Origin: Paracoccus sp. (in: a-proteobacteria)
GTDB lineage: Bacteria; Pseudomonadota; Alphaproteobacteria; Rhodobacterales; Rhodobacteraceae
NCBI RefSeq assembly: GCF_030604785.1
Contig: NZ_JAUVVF010000026.1
Location: forward strand, 1-49,831
Reading direction: 5' to 3'
Length of the DNA stretch: 49,831 bases
Every line of letters begins with the position of its first letter. The first letter of the stretch is position 1. Positions 26,523 through 37,116 of the stretch are shown in pieces. The position numbers and the translations under genes are program-made. The notes under the pieces are model-generated. The model saw only the letters and a program-made list of their open reading frames with translations, ran no database searches and had not been told where the DNA came from.

Positions 26523-27833
26523 TTGGAACATCTGACCCCGCCGAAAGACAGCCTCGACCCGATCGAGATCGCCTCGCGCGACGAGATCGAGGCGCTGCAA
26601 TTCCACCGCATGAAGCGGTCGCTGAAGCATTGCTACGACAATTCGGATTTCTACCGCGCGCGCTTTGACGCGCATGGCGTGCATCCCGAAGACCTGAAGA
26701 CGCTGGCCGACATCGCCAAGTTTCCCTTTACGGTGAAGCAGGACCTGCGCGACACCTACCCCTTCGGGATGTTCGCCGTCCCGCGCGAGAAGCTGGTCCG
26801 CATCCACGGCTCGTCCGGTACGACCGGAAAGCCGACCGTGGTGGGCTACACCGCCAGCGACATCGACAATTGGGCGAACCTGATCGCGCGCTCGATCCGC
26901 GCGGCGGGCGGGCGGCCCGGCGACATCCTGCACAACGCCTATGGCTACGGCCTGTTCACCGGCGGGCTTGGCGCGCATTACGGGGCCGAGCGGCTGGGCT
27001 GCACGGTCGTGCCGATCTCGGGCGGGATGACCGAACGGCAGGTCACGCTGATCGACGACTTCAAGCCCCGCATCATCATGGTCACGCCCAGCTACATGCT
27101 GTCGATCCTGGACGAGTTCCGCCGCCAGGGCCTCGATCCGCGCGAAAGCAGCCTCGAGGTCGGCATCTTCGGCGCCGAGCCGTGGACCAACGCCATGCGC
27201 GAGGAAATCGAGCAGGCCTTCAACATGCAGGCCGTGGACATCTACGGCCTGTCCGAGGTGATGGGACCGGGCGTCGCGCAGGAATGCGTCGAGACCAAGG
27301 ACGGGCTGCACATCTGGGAGGATCACTTCTACCCCGAGATCATCGACCCGGTGACGGGCGAGGTGCTGCCCGACGGCCAGATGGGCGAGCTGGTCTTCAC
27401 CACGCTGACCAAGGAAGGTCTGCCGATGGTGCGCTACCGCACACGCGACCTGACGCGACTTCTGCCCGGCACCGCGCGGTCGATGCGCCGGATCGAGAAG
27501 ATCACCGGCCGCAGCGACGACATGATCATCCTGCGCGGCGTGAACGTCTTCCCGACCCAGATCGAGGAGCAGATCCTGAAATGCCAAGGGCTTGCCCCGC
27601 ATTTCCAGATCGAGCTGACGCGCGCCGGCCGCATGGACAACATGATTGTCCATGTCGAATGCACACCGGACATGGCGACCGAGGATGCCCGCGCCAAGTC
27701 CGCCAAGGAACTGGCCCATCACATCAAGTCGGTGGTCGGCGTTTCGACCCGGATCGAGATCCGCGACCCGAACGCGATTGCCCGTTCCGAAGGCAAGGCC
27801 AAGCGCGTTCTGGACAACCGACCGAAGGCCTGA
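26523..27833 (+). CDS. paaK: Phenylacetate-CoA ligase
   Basis: 436 residues from a TTG at 26523 with GGGAGGACATC just before it; the first residues (EHLTPPKDSLDPIEIASRD) align with the family N-terminus. The enzyme makes phenylacetyl-CoA from phenylacetate, CoA and ATP. The adenylation core is clear: the P-loop-like RIHGSSGTTGKPTVVGYT, GIFGAEPWT, IYGLSEVMGPGVAQEC, and RGVNVFPTQIE near the C-terminal lysine-bearing domain. It lies 33 bases after paaI and is followed by a rho-independent terminator. Confidence 0.96.
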   Translation: MEHLTPPKDSLDPIEIASRDEIEALQFHRMKRSLKHCYDNSDFYRARFDAHGVHPEDLKTLADIAKFPFTVKQDLRDTYPFGMFAVPREKLVRIHGSSGTTGKPTVVGYTASDIDNWANLIARSIRAAGGRPGDILHNAYGYGLFTGGLGAHYGAERLGCTVVPISGGMTERQVTLIDDFKPRIIMVTPSYMLSILDEFRRQGLDPRESSLEVGIFGAEPWTNAMREEIEQAFNMQAVDIYGLSEVMGPGVAQECVETKDGLHIWEDHFYPEIIDPVTGEVLPDGQMGELVFTTLTKEGLPMVRYRTRDLTRLLPGTARSMRRIEKITGRSDDMIILRGVNVFPTQIEEQILKCQGLAPHFQIELTRAGRMDNMIVHVECTPDMATEDARAKSAKELAHHIKSVVGVSTRIEIRDPNAIARSEGKAKRVLDNRPKA

Positions 27834-27885
27834 ACCGCAGGCAACCGGGGCGGATGACACCGCCCCGACCACAGGCTAAATCCGC

Positions 27886-27911
27886 AAAGGGGGCCGACCG
27901 CCCCCTTTCTT
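27886..27911 (+). terminator. Rho-independent terminator after paaK
   Basis: A 9-base stem AAAGGGGGC / GCCCCCTTT with loop CCGAC, followed by CTTCT. It lies 52 bases after the paaK stop and before the paaR start, so paaR probably has its own promoter or depends on read-through. Confidence 0.8.
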
Positions 27912-27941
27912 CTGCGACGATCCTTGAGGACGCTGACCATC

Positions 27942-28541
27942 ATGGCCCGAACACGCGCACAAGATTTCGAAGAGAAACAACGCGTCATCCTCGACAAAGC
28001 CGCCGAGGTCTTCGCCGAGCAGGGCATGGAAAAGGCCTCGATGGCGCAGGTCGCGGCCCGCGCGCAGGTCTCGAAGGCACTGCTCTACCACTATTATCCC
28101 AGCAAGGACGCGCTGATCTTCGCGATCATCACCACCCATCTGGAAGAGCTGGACGCCTCGATCGACGAGGCCGACGATCCGGCCCTGCCGCCCGATCAGC
28201 GGTTGCGGCGGCTTGTGGGCGCCGTGCTGGAAAATTACCGGGGCGCGGACAACCAGCACAAGGTCCAGCTGAACGCCACGGCCGCGCTGTCGGACGATCA
28301 GAAGGCCGCGATCACGGCGCTGGAACGCGCCATCGTGCGGCGCTTCTCGCTGGTGCTGGACCAGATCAATCCCGGCCTGAACAACCGCGAAAGGCCGCTT
28401 CTGATGCCGGTCACCATGTCGCTCTTCGGCATGATGAACTGGGTCTACATGTGGTTCAAGGATGGCGGCCGCATCTCGCGCGAGGATTATGCCGACGTGG
28501 CCACCACCCTGATCCTTGAAGGCATCAAGTCGGTGCGCTGA
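27942..28541 (+). CDS. paaR: TetR-family repressor PaaR
   Basis: 199 residues from the ATG at 27942. The N-terminal helix-turn-helix (residues about 12-55) contains KASMAQVAARAQVSKALLY followed by HYYPSKDAL. The ligand-binding part carries NNRERPLLMPVTMSLFGMMN, which resembles PaaR repressors that release DNA on binding phenylacetyl-CoA. Two operator-like palindromes in the island (25180 and 37014) fit TetR dimers. It is downstream of paaK, across a terminator, and its 3' end overlaps the convergent paaY by 17 bases. The island also encodes PaaX, so control is probably dual. Confidence 0.88.
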   Translation: MARTRAQDFEEKQRVILDKAAEVFAEQGMEKASMAQVAARAQVSKALLYHYYPSKDALIFAIITTHLEELDASIDEADDPALPPDQRLRRLVGAVLENYRGADNQHKVQLNATAALSDDQKAAITALERAIVRRFSLVLDQINPGLNNRERPLLMPVTMSLFGMMNWVYMWFKDGGRISREDYADVATTLILEGIKSVR

Positions 28542-29135
28542 GGCGCCGCTCCACCAGCAGCGGGTCGTATTCCGGCGCCTCGGCGCGCCTGCGGTCAGGC
28601 TCGGGCGCGTCCAGCGCGGTGGTGGGCGCCATGCGGTCCCGCGCCTCCAGCGCAAGGCGCTGATAGATCGCGGTGCCGCGCGTCTTCCAGTCGATCTCGG
28701 CCTCGGTCAGCATCCGCACGACCTTGGCTGGCGATCCGACCGCCAGCGCGTCCGCCGGGATCTGAGCACCCGCCTTGACGAAGGCCATCGCCGCGACGAT
28801 GGCATTGGCGCCGATCTCGGCCTCGTCCATCACCACGGCATTCATGCCGATCATCGCGTTGCGCCCCACCCGGCAGCCATGCAGGACCGCGCCGTGGCCC
28901 ACATGGCCGCCCGCCTCCACCACAACATCCTTGCCGGGGAAGGAATGGACCACGCAGGTTTCCTGCACGTTGCAGCCCGCCTCAAGCACGATCCGCCCGA
29001 AATCGCCGCGAAGGACGGCGCCGGGGCCGACATAAACCCCCGCCCCCACGATCACGTCGCCGATCACCGTCGCATCCGGATGCACGAAGGCCGCCGGGTC
29101 GATCGCGGGCCGGATGCCGTCCCAGGACCAGAGGC

Positions 29136-29139
<4 letters not shown>
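28525..29139 (-). CDS. paaY: PaaY, gamma-carbonic-anhydrase-like protein
   Basis: 204 residues built of left-handed beta-helix hexapeptide repeats (for example VIGDVIVGAGVYVGPGAVLRGDFG). Metal-binding histidines of the gamma-carbonic-anhydrase fold are seen in CVVHSFPGKD and HVGHGAVLHG. PaaY is a thioesterase associated with the paa pathway that helps remove 2-hydroxycyclohepta-dienyl-CoA-type dead-end products. It is the last gene of the leftward operon, with its ATG overlapping the paaZ stop (ATGA), and its tail overlaps the convergent paaR. Confidence 0.9.
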
Positions 29140-31196
<2,057 letters not shown>

Positions 31197-31221
31197 GGTC
31201 TTGTCCTTATTCCGTGTCGTC

Positions 31222-31971
31222 TCACAGGCCGCATTCGGCCAGCTTTTCGGCCAGCAGCGCCTGCCATTCGGCGCGCAGCGCGTCATTGTCGCGCCGCCGC
31301 AAGCCCATCTGCGCCAGCATCGCGAACCGCGCCGAGTCCGACAGGCCAAAGCCCGCCGCCACGCGCGGCGTCCAATAGGCGATGCTGGCGCGCGCACCAG
31401 CGGCATCCGTCCCGGCCAGACGCGCCAGACCTTCAAGGCCAAGCGCGGCATGACGCGCCTCGCGCGGGGCGATCTCGCGGAAGGTCTCGGCCAGCGGGGC
31501 GTAGGAGAGGCGCGTCAGTTCGGTCATCTGCACGCCCGTCGCCAGACCTTGCAGGACGTTCATCACCACCGCATCGGTCCAGCCGGACAGCGGATAGTGA
31601 AAGACCGACAGCCGCATGTCGCCCGACTGGCGCGCGGGCCCCAGATCGGCATCGCGGGCGACGCGCGCGGCCCAGTCATGCTGGCGCTGATAACGGGCGG
31701 TGTCGGTGCCGAAATCGCCCATCACGGCCAGCACGCGTTCCGCGTGATCGGCCTTTTCCAGCGTGATCCGGCTGGCTGCGATGCGTTCCTTGATGCCGGG
31801 CGCCCAGTTGATCGCGCCCGCGAACCCGGCCGAGGCCGCAAGCTGGCTGTCCACGAAGGACCCCATCAGGCGCAGCAATTCGCCCCGATAGCGCGCGGGC
31901 ACATTGCCGGGCGCGGTCAGGACGCCGCCTTGGGCCAGGTAATCCTCGACCTGCATCACGTCACTCGTCAT
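31222..31971 (-). CDS. Additional PaaA/PaaC-family ferritin-like protein
   Basis: 249 residues from the ATG at 31971, mostly helical, resembling the phenylacetic acid catabolic (PaaA/PaaC) family. Active di-iron subunits such as PaaA carry two ExxH motifs. Here the first is LEKADHAER, with Lys73 where the Glu three residues before His76 should be; the second, REARHAA (Glu171, His174), is intact. The site is thus incomplete, as in the structural subunit PaaC. Canonical PaaA and PaaC are both encoded just upstream, so this is a fifth ferritin-like component of unknown job: an extra scaffold, a chaperone, or an adaptor to PaaE or PaaZ. Its start overlaps the paaE end by 11 bases. Confidence 0.8.
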   Translation of the reverse strand: MTSDVMQVEDYLAQGGVLTAPGNVPARYRGELLRLMGSFVDSQLAASAGFAGAINWAPGIKERIAASRITLEKADHAERVLAVMGDFGTDTARYQRQHDWAARVARDADLGPARQSGDMRLSVFHYPLSGWTDAVVMNVLQGLATGVQMTELTRLSYAPLAETFREIAPREARHAALGLEGLARLAGTDAAGARASIAYWTPRVAAGFGLSDSARFAMLAQMGLRRRDNDALRAEWQALLAEKLAECGL

Positions 31972-33037
31972 AGCTGACCACCACTTTCGGGCTGAGCGGG
32001 AAGGCCTGGCAGGACAGCACATAGCCCGCCCGGACCTCGTAATCCTCCAGCGCGTGGTTCACGGCCATCTCGACCTCGCCCTCCAGCACCTTGCAGCGGC
32101 AGGTCGAGCAGACACCGGCCTTGCAGGAATAGGGCGCGTCCATGTCGGCGGCCAATGCGGCATCGAGGATCGTCTGCCCCGAACGCGGCAGGCTCAGCGC
32201 GCGCGTCGTGCCGTCCAGCGTGATCGTGGCCTGCACGCCTTCGCCTTCGGGGATCGCGCTGGCGGACACCGCGCGGGCCTTGGCGCGGCCCGGCTGGCTG
32301 CTGGCGAACAATTCAAACTTGATCTGCTCGTCGCTCAGCCCGTGCTCGCGCAGGGATGCGGCGATGGCCAGCATCATCGGCTCGGGGCCGCAGATGAAGG
32401 CCGTATCCACGGATTTCGGGTCGATCCAGATGCGGAACAGCTGCGCCATCTTCTCAGCGTCGATGCGGCCCGTGAACAGGTCGATCTCCTGCCCCTCCTG
32501 CTCCAGCACATGGATCACCGACAAGCGGCCCAGATAGAGGTTCTTCAGATCCTCAAGCTCTTCGCGGAACATGATCGTGTTGATCTGGCGATTGGCATAG
32601 ACCAGCGTGAACCGCGACCCGGGCTCGCGCGCCAGGACCGTCTTGATGATCGACAGAAGCGGCGTGATGCCCGACCCGCCCGCAAAGCCCAGATAATGCC
32701 GCGCGGTGTCGGCATCCAGCGCGGTGAAGAACCGGCCCATCGGCGGCATCGCCTCGATCAGGTCGCCGGGCGCGAGGTTCTCGTTGGCCCAGGTCGAAAA
32801 CGCGCCGCCCTCGACGCGCTTGATGCCCACCCGCAGGCAGCCCTCGTCGAGGCCCGCGCAGATCGAATAGCTGCGGCGCAATTCCTCGCCGTCGAAATCG
32901 CGGCGGAAGGTCAGATACTGGCCTTGGGTGAAGTCGAACAGCGCGCGGTCCTCGGGGCGGGGCGCCAGCGTCACGACCACCGCGTCACGCGTCTCGCGCC
33001 GCACCTCGGTCACTGTCAGGGGATGGAAGCGTGCCAT
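31961..33037 (-). CDS. paaE: Phenylacetyl-CoA epoxidase reductase subunit
   Basis: 358 residues. FAD- and NADPH-binding ferredoxin-NADP reductase module first (RRSYSICAGLD for flavin, GFAGGSGITPLLSII for nucleotide, ICGPEPMM near its end), then a plant-type 2Fe-2S ferredoxin module with CKAGVCSTCRCKV and a fourth cysteine in VLSCQ. It passes electrons to the PaaA di-iron site. It lies 12 bases after paaD and overlaps the PaaA/PaaC-like gene downstream. Confidence 0.96.
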   Translation of the reverse strand: MARFHPLTVTEVRRETRDAVVVTLAPRPEDRALFDFTQGQYLTFRRDFDGEELRRSYSICAGLDEGCLRVGIKRVEGGAFSTWANENLAPGDLIEAMPPMGRFFTALDADTARHYLGFAGGSGITPLLSIIKTVLAREPGSRFTLVYANRQINTIMFREELEDLKNLYLGRLSVIHVLEQEGQEIDLFTGRIDAEKMAQLFRIWIDPKSVDTAFICGPEPMMLAIAASLREHGLSDEQIKFELFASSQPGRAKARAVSASAIPEGEGVQATITLDGTTRALSLPRSGQTILDAALAADMDAPYSCKAGVCSTCRCKVLEGEVEMAVNHALEDYEVRAGYVLSCQAFPLSPKVVVSYDE

Positions 33038-33049
33038 TGGGTGCGTTCC

Positions 33050-33568
33050 TCAGATGCATTTGAAATAGTCGAAGGGTTCCAGGCAGTCGGTGCAGCGATA
33101 GCTGGCCTTGCAGGGGGTCGAGCCGAACTGGCTCACCTTTTCCGTCGCGTTCGATCCGCAGCGCGGGCAGGCGATCACCAGATTGGACCTGCCCGCCAGA
33201 CGCGAGATGCGCCCCGCCAGCCGTCCATCCGCCGCCGTCCCGTCAACGGGGGGCGCGATGCCGTAGGCGCGCAGCTTCTCGCGGCCCTCGGGCGTGATCC
33301 AGTCGGTCGTCCAGGGCGGCGAAAGCTGGCGCTTCAGCTCCAGCTTCTCGATGCCGTGGGCGCGCAGGGCGGCCTCGATATCGAGATTGATGACCGTGGT
33401 GGCCGGACAACCCGAATAGGTGGGCGTGACCGTGACGACCAGCGTGTCCCCCTGCCAGGCCACATCGCGGATGATGCCCAGATCGGTCAGCGAGATGACC
33501 GGGATCTCGGGGTCCGGCACCTGGGCCAGCCAGTCCCAGACCTGTGCGGTATCGGGCAACACCTGCAT
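33050..33568 (-). CDS. paaD: PaaD, SUF-type maturation protein
   Basis: 172 residues from the ATG at 33568. The N-terminal MIP18/DUF59-type domain has VPDPEIPVISLTDLGI and TPTYSGCPAT with its conserved Cys. The C-terminus is a zinc- or cluster-binding ribbon with CPRCGS and YRCTDCLEPFDYFKC (four cysteines plus one). PaaD is needed for a working epoxidase and is thought to help metal-centre assembly. It starts 4 bases after the paaC stop. Confidence 0.94.
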   Translation of the reverse strand: MQVLPDTAQVWDWLAQVPDPEIPVISLTDLGIIRDVAWQGDTLVVTVTPTYSGCPATTVINLDIEAALRAHGIEKLELKRQLSPPWTTDWITPEGREKLRAYGIAPPVDGTAADGRLAGRISRLAGRSNLVIACPRCGSNATEKVSQFGSTPCKASYRCTDCLEPFDYFKCI

Positions 33569-33572
33569 GGCG

Positions 33573-34430
33573 TTACCAGGTTGCGCCCGGATAGGCGCGC
33601 TGGAGGAACTGCATCTCGGCCAGGATATAGCCCAGATGTTCGCTGTGAACGCCGCGCTTGCCACCGCCCGCGCCGGTCAGACCGTGCTGCCAGACATCGC
33701 CGGGCAGGCGCAGCGTCGCCTCGGCCATGACCTGCCCCACGGTCCGATCCCACGCGGCGCGCAGGGTGGACGGAGCGGCAATCACGCCCGCCTCGGCCAG
33801 CGCCCGGTCATGGGCGTCGTCATGGAACATCTCGCCCGTATAGGACCAGAGCGCGTCCAGCGCCTTTTGCATCCGGTCATGGCTTTCGGCGGTGCCGTCG
33901 CCAAGCCGGATCACCAGATCGGCCGAGCGTTCCAGATGATAGGCCACTTCCTTTTTCGCCTTGGCGGCGATCTCGGCAATGCGCGCGTCAGGCGAGGCGG
34001 CGGCGGCATCCAGCAATTCGATATGGAAAGCGTCGAACAGGAACTGCCGCATCAGCGTATGGCCGAAATCGCCGTTCGGACGCTCGACCAGCAGCAGGTT
34101 CCGGAAGGCGCCGGCATCGCGCAGATAGGCCAGAGTGTCGGCGGAGCGGCCACGGCCCTCGACCTCTCCGGCCAGGCCCAGCCACAGCTGGCATTGCCCG
34201 ATCAGGTCCAGCGCCTGGTTGGCCAGGGCGATGTCTTCCTCCAGCGCGGGGGCGTGGCCGCACCATTCCGACACGCGATGGCCCAGGATCAGGGCATTGT
34301 CGCCCGTCCGCAGCAGCCATTCGAACAGCGCGTCGCGGGTCTGGTCCTGCGGCGCGGGCGCCCCCTGCCCCGCCTGCGCGGCGGCGAGCTTCTCGACCTC
34401 GGGGGTCATCACGTCAGGCAGCGAGGGCAT
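33573..34430 (-). CDS. paaC: Phenylacetyl-CoA epoxidase structural subunit
   Basis: 285 residues from the ATG at 34430, which shares its first base with the paaB stop (TGATG); a GTG one codon earlier is an alternative. Ferritin-like helices (ALFEWLLRTGDNALILGHR; DFGHTLMRQFLFDAFH; EVAYHLERSADLVIRLGDGT). PaaC forms the stable heterodimer with catalytic PaaA but does not hold the active di-iron centre. Its N-terminal 30 residues are longer and Ala/Gln-rich compared with the remembered E. coli form. Confidence 0.95.
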   Translation of the reverse strand: MPSLPDVMTPEVEKLAAAQAGQGAPAPQDQTRDALFEWLLRTGDNALILGHRVSEWCGHAPALEEDIALANQALDLIGQCQLWLGLAGEVEGRGRSADTLAYLRDAGAFRNLLLVERPNGDFGHTLMRQFLFDAFHIELLDAAAASPDARIAEIAAKAKKEVAYHLERSADLVIRLGDGTAESHDRMQKALDALWSYTGEMFHDDAHDRALAEAGVIAAPSTLRAAWDRTVGQVMAEATLRLPGDVWQHGLTGAGGGKRGVHSEHLGYILAEMQFLQRAYPGATW

Positions 34431-34714
34431 CACATATGCCCCACTTCTTCGGGGATGTCGAAAAAGGTCGGGTGGCGATAGACCTTGGCATTCGACGGCT
34501 CGAACAGCGGGCCCTTTTCGGACGGGCTCGAGGCCGTGATCGCGTTCGACGGCACGACCCAGATCGATACGCCCTCGTTCCGGCGCGTATAGACGTCGCG
34601 GGCATGACGGATCGCGATCTCGGCGTCAGGCGCGTGCAGGCTGCCGACATGGCGATGGTTCAGGCCGTGCTGGCCGCGGATGAAAACTTCCCAAAGGGGC
34701 CATTCGCTGGACAT
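34430..34714 (-). CDS. paaB: Phenylacetyl-CoA epoxidase subunit PaaB
   Basis: 94 residues from the ATG at 34714, the PaaB length. The conserved start WPLWEVFIRGQHGLNHRHVG and IWVVPSNAI are diagnostic. PaaB bridges PaaAC heterodimers in the epoxidase complex. Upstream of this ATG the frame stays open, but the sequence is a shadow of paaA. A hairpin (34741-34759) lies in the paaA-paaB gap. Confidence 0.96.
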   Translation of the reverse strand: MSSEWPLWEVFIRGQHGLNHRHVGSLHAPDAEIAIRHARDVYTRRNEGVSIWVVPSNAITASSPSEKGPLFEPSNAKVYRHPTFFDIPEEVGHM

Positions 34715-34740
34715 GGGTTCCTCCCGGTGATCTGGCAAAG

Positions 34741-34759
34741 GGGGGCGGCGCGCGCCCCC
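34741..34759 (-). other. Intercistronic hairpin between paaA and paaB
   Basis: Arms GGGGGCG and CGCCCCC (7 bases, perfect) with a 5-base loop in the 49-base gap. It may set the ratio of PaaA to the following subunits by shielding the paaA mRNA 3' end. Confidence 0.5.
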
Positions 34760-34763
34760 GTGT

Positions 34764-35750
34764 CTATTCGGCGGCGATGCGCTGGCTGCGGGCCTTTTCG
34801 GCATGCGCCATCAGCCCGTCGCGGAACCATGCGCCATCCTCCCAGGCCTTGACGCGGGCGCCAAGCCGTTCGGCATTGCAGGGGCCGTTGCCGGCGATGA
34901 CGGCGAAGAACTCGGACCAGTCGGGCTCGCTGAAATCGTAGCCGCCCTTCTCCTCGTTCCATTTCAGGTTCTCGTCGGGGATGGTCAGGCCCAGATATTC
35001 GGCCTGCGGGACGGTCTGATCGACGAATTTCTGACGCAGCTCGTCATTGGTGTTCATCTTGATCTTCCACGCCATCGATTGCGCGGAATGGACCGAATCC
35101 TTATCGGACGGGCCGAACATCATCAGCGACGGATACCAGAACCGGTTCAGCGCATCCTGCGCCATCGCCTTCTGTTCGGGCGTGCCCGCGCACATCTTCA
35201 TCATGATGTCGTAGCCCTGCCGCTGGTGGAAGGATTCCTCCTTGCAGATGCGGATCATCGCGCGGCTGTAGGGGCCATAGCTGGTGCGCTGCAACGGTAC
35301 CTGGTTCATGATGGCGGCGCCATCGACCAGCCAGCCCACCGCGCCCATATCGGCCCAGGTCAGGGTCGGATAGTTGAAGATCGACGAATATTTCATGTTG
35401 CCGGAATGCAGCTTTTCCAGCAGCTCGTCGCGGCTGACGCCAAGCGTCTCGGCGGCGGAATAGAGATAGAGGCCATGCCCCGCCTCGTCCTGCACCTTGG
35501 CCAGCAGGATCGCCTTGCGCTCCAGCGTGGGGGCGCGGGTGATCCAGTTGCCCTCGGGCAGCTGGCCCACGATTTCGCTATGCGCGTGCTGGCCGATCTG
35601 GCGGATCAGCGTCTTGCGATAGCCCTCGGGCATCCATTCCTTGGGCTCGATCTTCTCGCCCCGGTCGATCCGCTCCTGAAAGGCGATCTCCCCGGGGGAC
35701 ATCTCGTCGCGCGATTTGGCGCCTTCGGATTTGACAAGCTGAGCATACAT
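34764..35750 (-). CDS. paaA: Phenylacetyl-CoA epoxidase catalytic subunit
   Basis: 328 residues from the ATG at 35750. It holds the di-iron site that epoxidises the aromatic ring of phenylacetyl-CoA. ExxH motifs: [11 protein letters not shown] (Glu89, His92) and [11 protein letters not shown]. Other conserved blocks are [19 protein letters not shown] and [16 protein letters not shown]. The length matches known PaaA proteins. It follows paaJ after 14 bases, so PaaJ and the epoxidase are in one operon. Confidence 0.97.
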   Translation of the reverse strand: MYAQLVKSEGAKSRDEMSPGEIAFQERIDRGEKIEPKEWMPEGYRKTLIRQIGQHAHSEIVGQLPEGNWITRAPTLERKAILLAKVQDEAGHGLYLYSAAETLGVSRDELLEKLHSGNMKYSSIFNYPTLTWADMGAVGWLVDGAAIMNQVPLQRTSYGPYSRAMIRICKEESFHQRQGYDIMMKMCAGTPEQKAMAQDALNRFWYPSLMMFGPSDKDSVHSAQSMAWKIKMNTNDELRQKFVDQTVPQAEYLGLTIPDENLKWNEEKGGYDFSEPDWSEFFAVIAGNGPCNAERLGARVKAWEDGAWFRDGLMAHAEKARSQRIAAE

Positions 35751-35764
35751 GGCGTGCGTTCCCT

Positions 35765-36970
35765 TCAGACCCGTTCGATGATGATGGCGATGCCCTGACC
35801 GACGCCGATGCACATGGTGCAAAGCGCATAGCGTCCGCCGGTGCGGTGCAGGTGATACATGGCGGTGGTGACAAGCCGGGCGCCCGACATGCCAAGCGGA
35901 TGACCCAGAGCGATGGCGCCGCCATGAGGGTTCACATGCGGCGCATCGTCCGGCAGACCCAGATCGCGCAGAACGGCCAGCGCCTGCGCGGCAAAGGCTT
36001 CGTTCAATTCTACCACATCCATCTGGTCCAGCGTAAGGCCCGCGCGCGCCAGAACCTTGCGCACGGCGGGCGCGGGGCCGACGCCCATCACGCGCGGCTC
36101 GACCCCGGCGGCGGCCATGGCGACGATCCGCGCCTTGGGCGTCAGGCCCTGCCCGCGGGCGGCCTGGTCGGACAGGATCGCCAGCGCCGCCGCGCCGTCG
36201 TTCACCCCCGAGGCATTGCCCGCCGTCACCGTCAGATCGGGACCGTTCACACCCCTGAGACGCGCAAGCTGTTCCACCGTGGTGCCGGGGCGCGGATGTT
36301 CGTCCGTGTCGAAGACGACCGGATCGCCCTTCTTCTGCGGCACATGGACGGGCACGATCTCCTGCGCGAAGATCCCGGCCTCTTGCGCGGCCGCCCAACG
36401 CGCCTGGCTGCGGGCGGCAAAGGCGTCCTGATCGGCGCGGCTGATGCCGTAATCGGCGGCCACGTTGTCGGCGGTTTCCGGCATGGAATGGGTGCCGTAG
36501 ATCTTCTTCAGCGCGGGGTTCGGAAAGCGCCAGCCGATCGTCGTGTCATAGACCGCATTGGCGCGGGAAAAGGCGCTTTCGGCCTTGGGCATCACGAAGG
36601 GCGCACGGGTCATGCTTTCGACCCCGCCCGCGATGACGAAGTCGCAATCGCCCGCCCTGATCGCGCGCGCGGCCATGCCGATCGCATCCATCCCCGACCC
36701 GCAAAGTCGGTTCACGGTCGTCCCCGGCACGCCGACCGGCATCCCGGCCAGCAGCACGGCCATGCGGCCGACATTGCGGTTATCCTCACCCGCCTGGTTG
36801 GCGCAGCCATAGATCAGGTCGTCCACGGCCGACCAGTCGACGCCGGGATTGCGCTCCATCAGCGCGCGCAGGGGCAGCGCGGCCAGATCGTCCGCCCGGA
36901 CCGAGGCCAGTGCCCCGCCATAGCGCCCGATGGGCGTGCGCACGGCGTCGCAGATGAAGGCGTCTTGCAT
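35765..36970 (-). CDS. paaJ: 3-Oxoadipyl-CoA/3-oxo-5,6-dehydrosuberyl-CoA thiolase
   Basis: 401 residues from the ATG at 36970 (GGAGGAATT upstream). It is a degradative thiolase: nucleophile Cys90 in [21 protein letters not shown], the His of [19 protein letters not shown], and the second Cys in [11 protein letters not shown]. The start [20 protein letters not shown] is that of the beta-ketoadipyl-CoA thiolases PcaF/PaaJ. It carries out both thiolytic steps of the paa route, giving acetyl-CoA and finally succinyl-CoA. It is the first structural gene after the regulated promoter, with paaX upstream on the same strand. Confidence 0.95.
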   Translation of the reverse strand: MQDAFICDAVRTPIGRYGGALASVRADDLAALPLRALMERNPGVDWSAVDDLIYGCANQAGEDNRNVGRMAVLLAGMPVGVPGTTVNRLCGSGMDAIGMAARAIRAGDCDFVIAGGVESMTRAPFVMPKAESAFSRANAVYDTTIGWRFPNPALKKIYGTHSMPETADNVAADYGISRADQDAFAARSQARWAAAQEAGIFAQEIVPVHVPQKKGDPVVFDTDEHPRPGTTVEQLARLRGVNGPDLTVTAGNASGVNDGAAALAILSDQAARGQGLTPKARIVAMAAAGVEPRVMGVGPAPAVRKVLARAGLTLDQMDVVELNEAFAAQALAVLRDLGLPDDAPHVNPHGGAIALGHPLGMSGARLVTTAMYHLHRTGGRYALCTMCIGVGQGIAIIIERV

Positions 36971-37013
36971 TCCAGAATTCCTCCGATTCGTCCCCCGGCG
37001 GCGATTATTCATC

Positions 37014-37025
37014 GACCGCTCGGTC
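37014..37025. promoter_or_regulatory. PaaR-type operator in the paaJ promoter
   Basis: GACCG-CT-CGGTC, a shorter relative of the 16-base palindrome at 25180 and in the same ATTAT-CAT context. It lies directly downstream of a predicted -10 box, where a bound repressor would block transcription. Confidence 0.75.
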
Positions 37026-37026
37026 A

Positions 37027-37054
37027 GTGATACACCAGAAACATTACACGTCAA
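37027..37054 (-). promoter_or_regulatory. Predicted sigma-70-type promoter for paaJ
   Basis: On the minus strand, TTGACG (37054-37049) and TATCAC (37032-37027) are separated by 16 bases, about 57 bases before the paaJ start. One arm of a 10-base inverted repeat (37038-37047) lies inside the spacer and the PaaR-type dyad lies just after the -10 box. Confidence 0.6.
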
Positions 37055-37084
37055 AGCAATTTCGCTATTGCTGCGTAATGTTTC
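37038..37084. promoter_or_regulatory. Inverted repeat, candidate PaaX operator
   Basis: Perfect 10-base arms GAAACATTAC and GTAATGTTTC separated by 27 bases; seen from the minus strand the arms extend to GYGTAATGTTTC. The left arm lies between the -35 and -10 boxes of the paaJ promoter. It differs from the PaaR dyads, so a second regulator, most simply PaaX encoded just upstream, may use it. Confidence 0.55.
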
Positions 37085-37116
37085 AAGACGCGGTTGCCTC
37101 CGGTCCGGGGGGCGGA

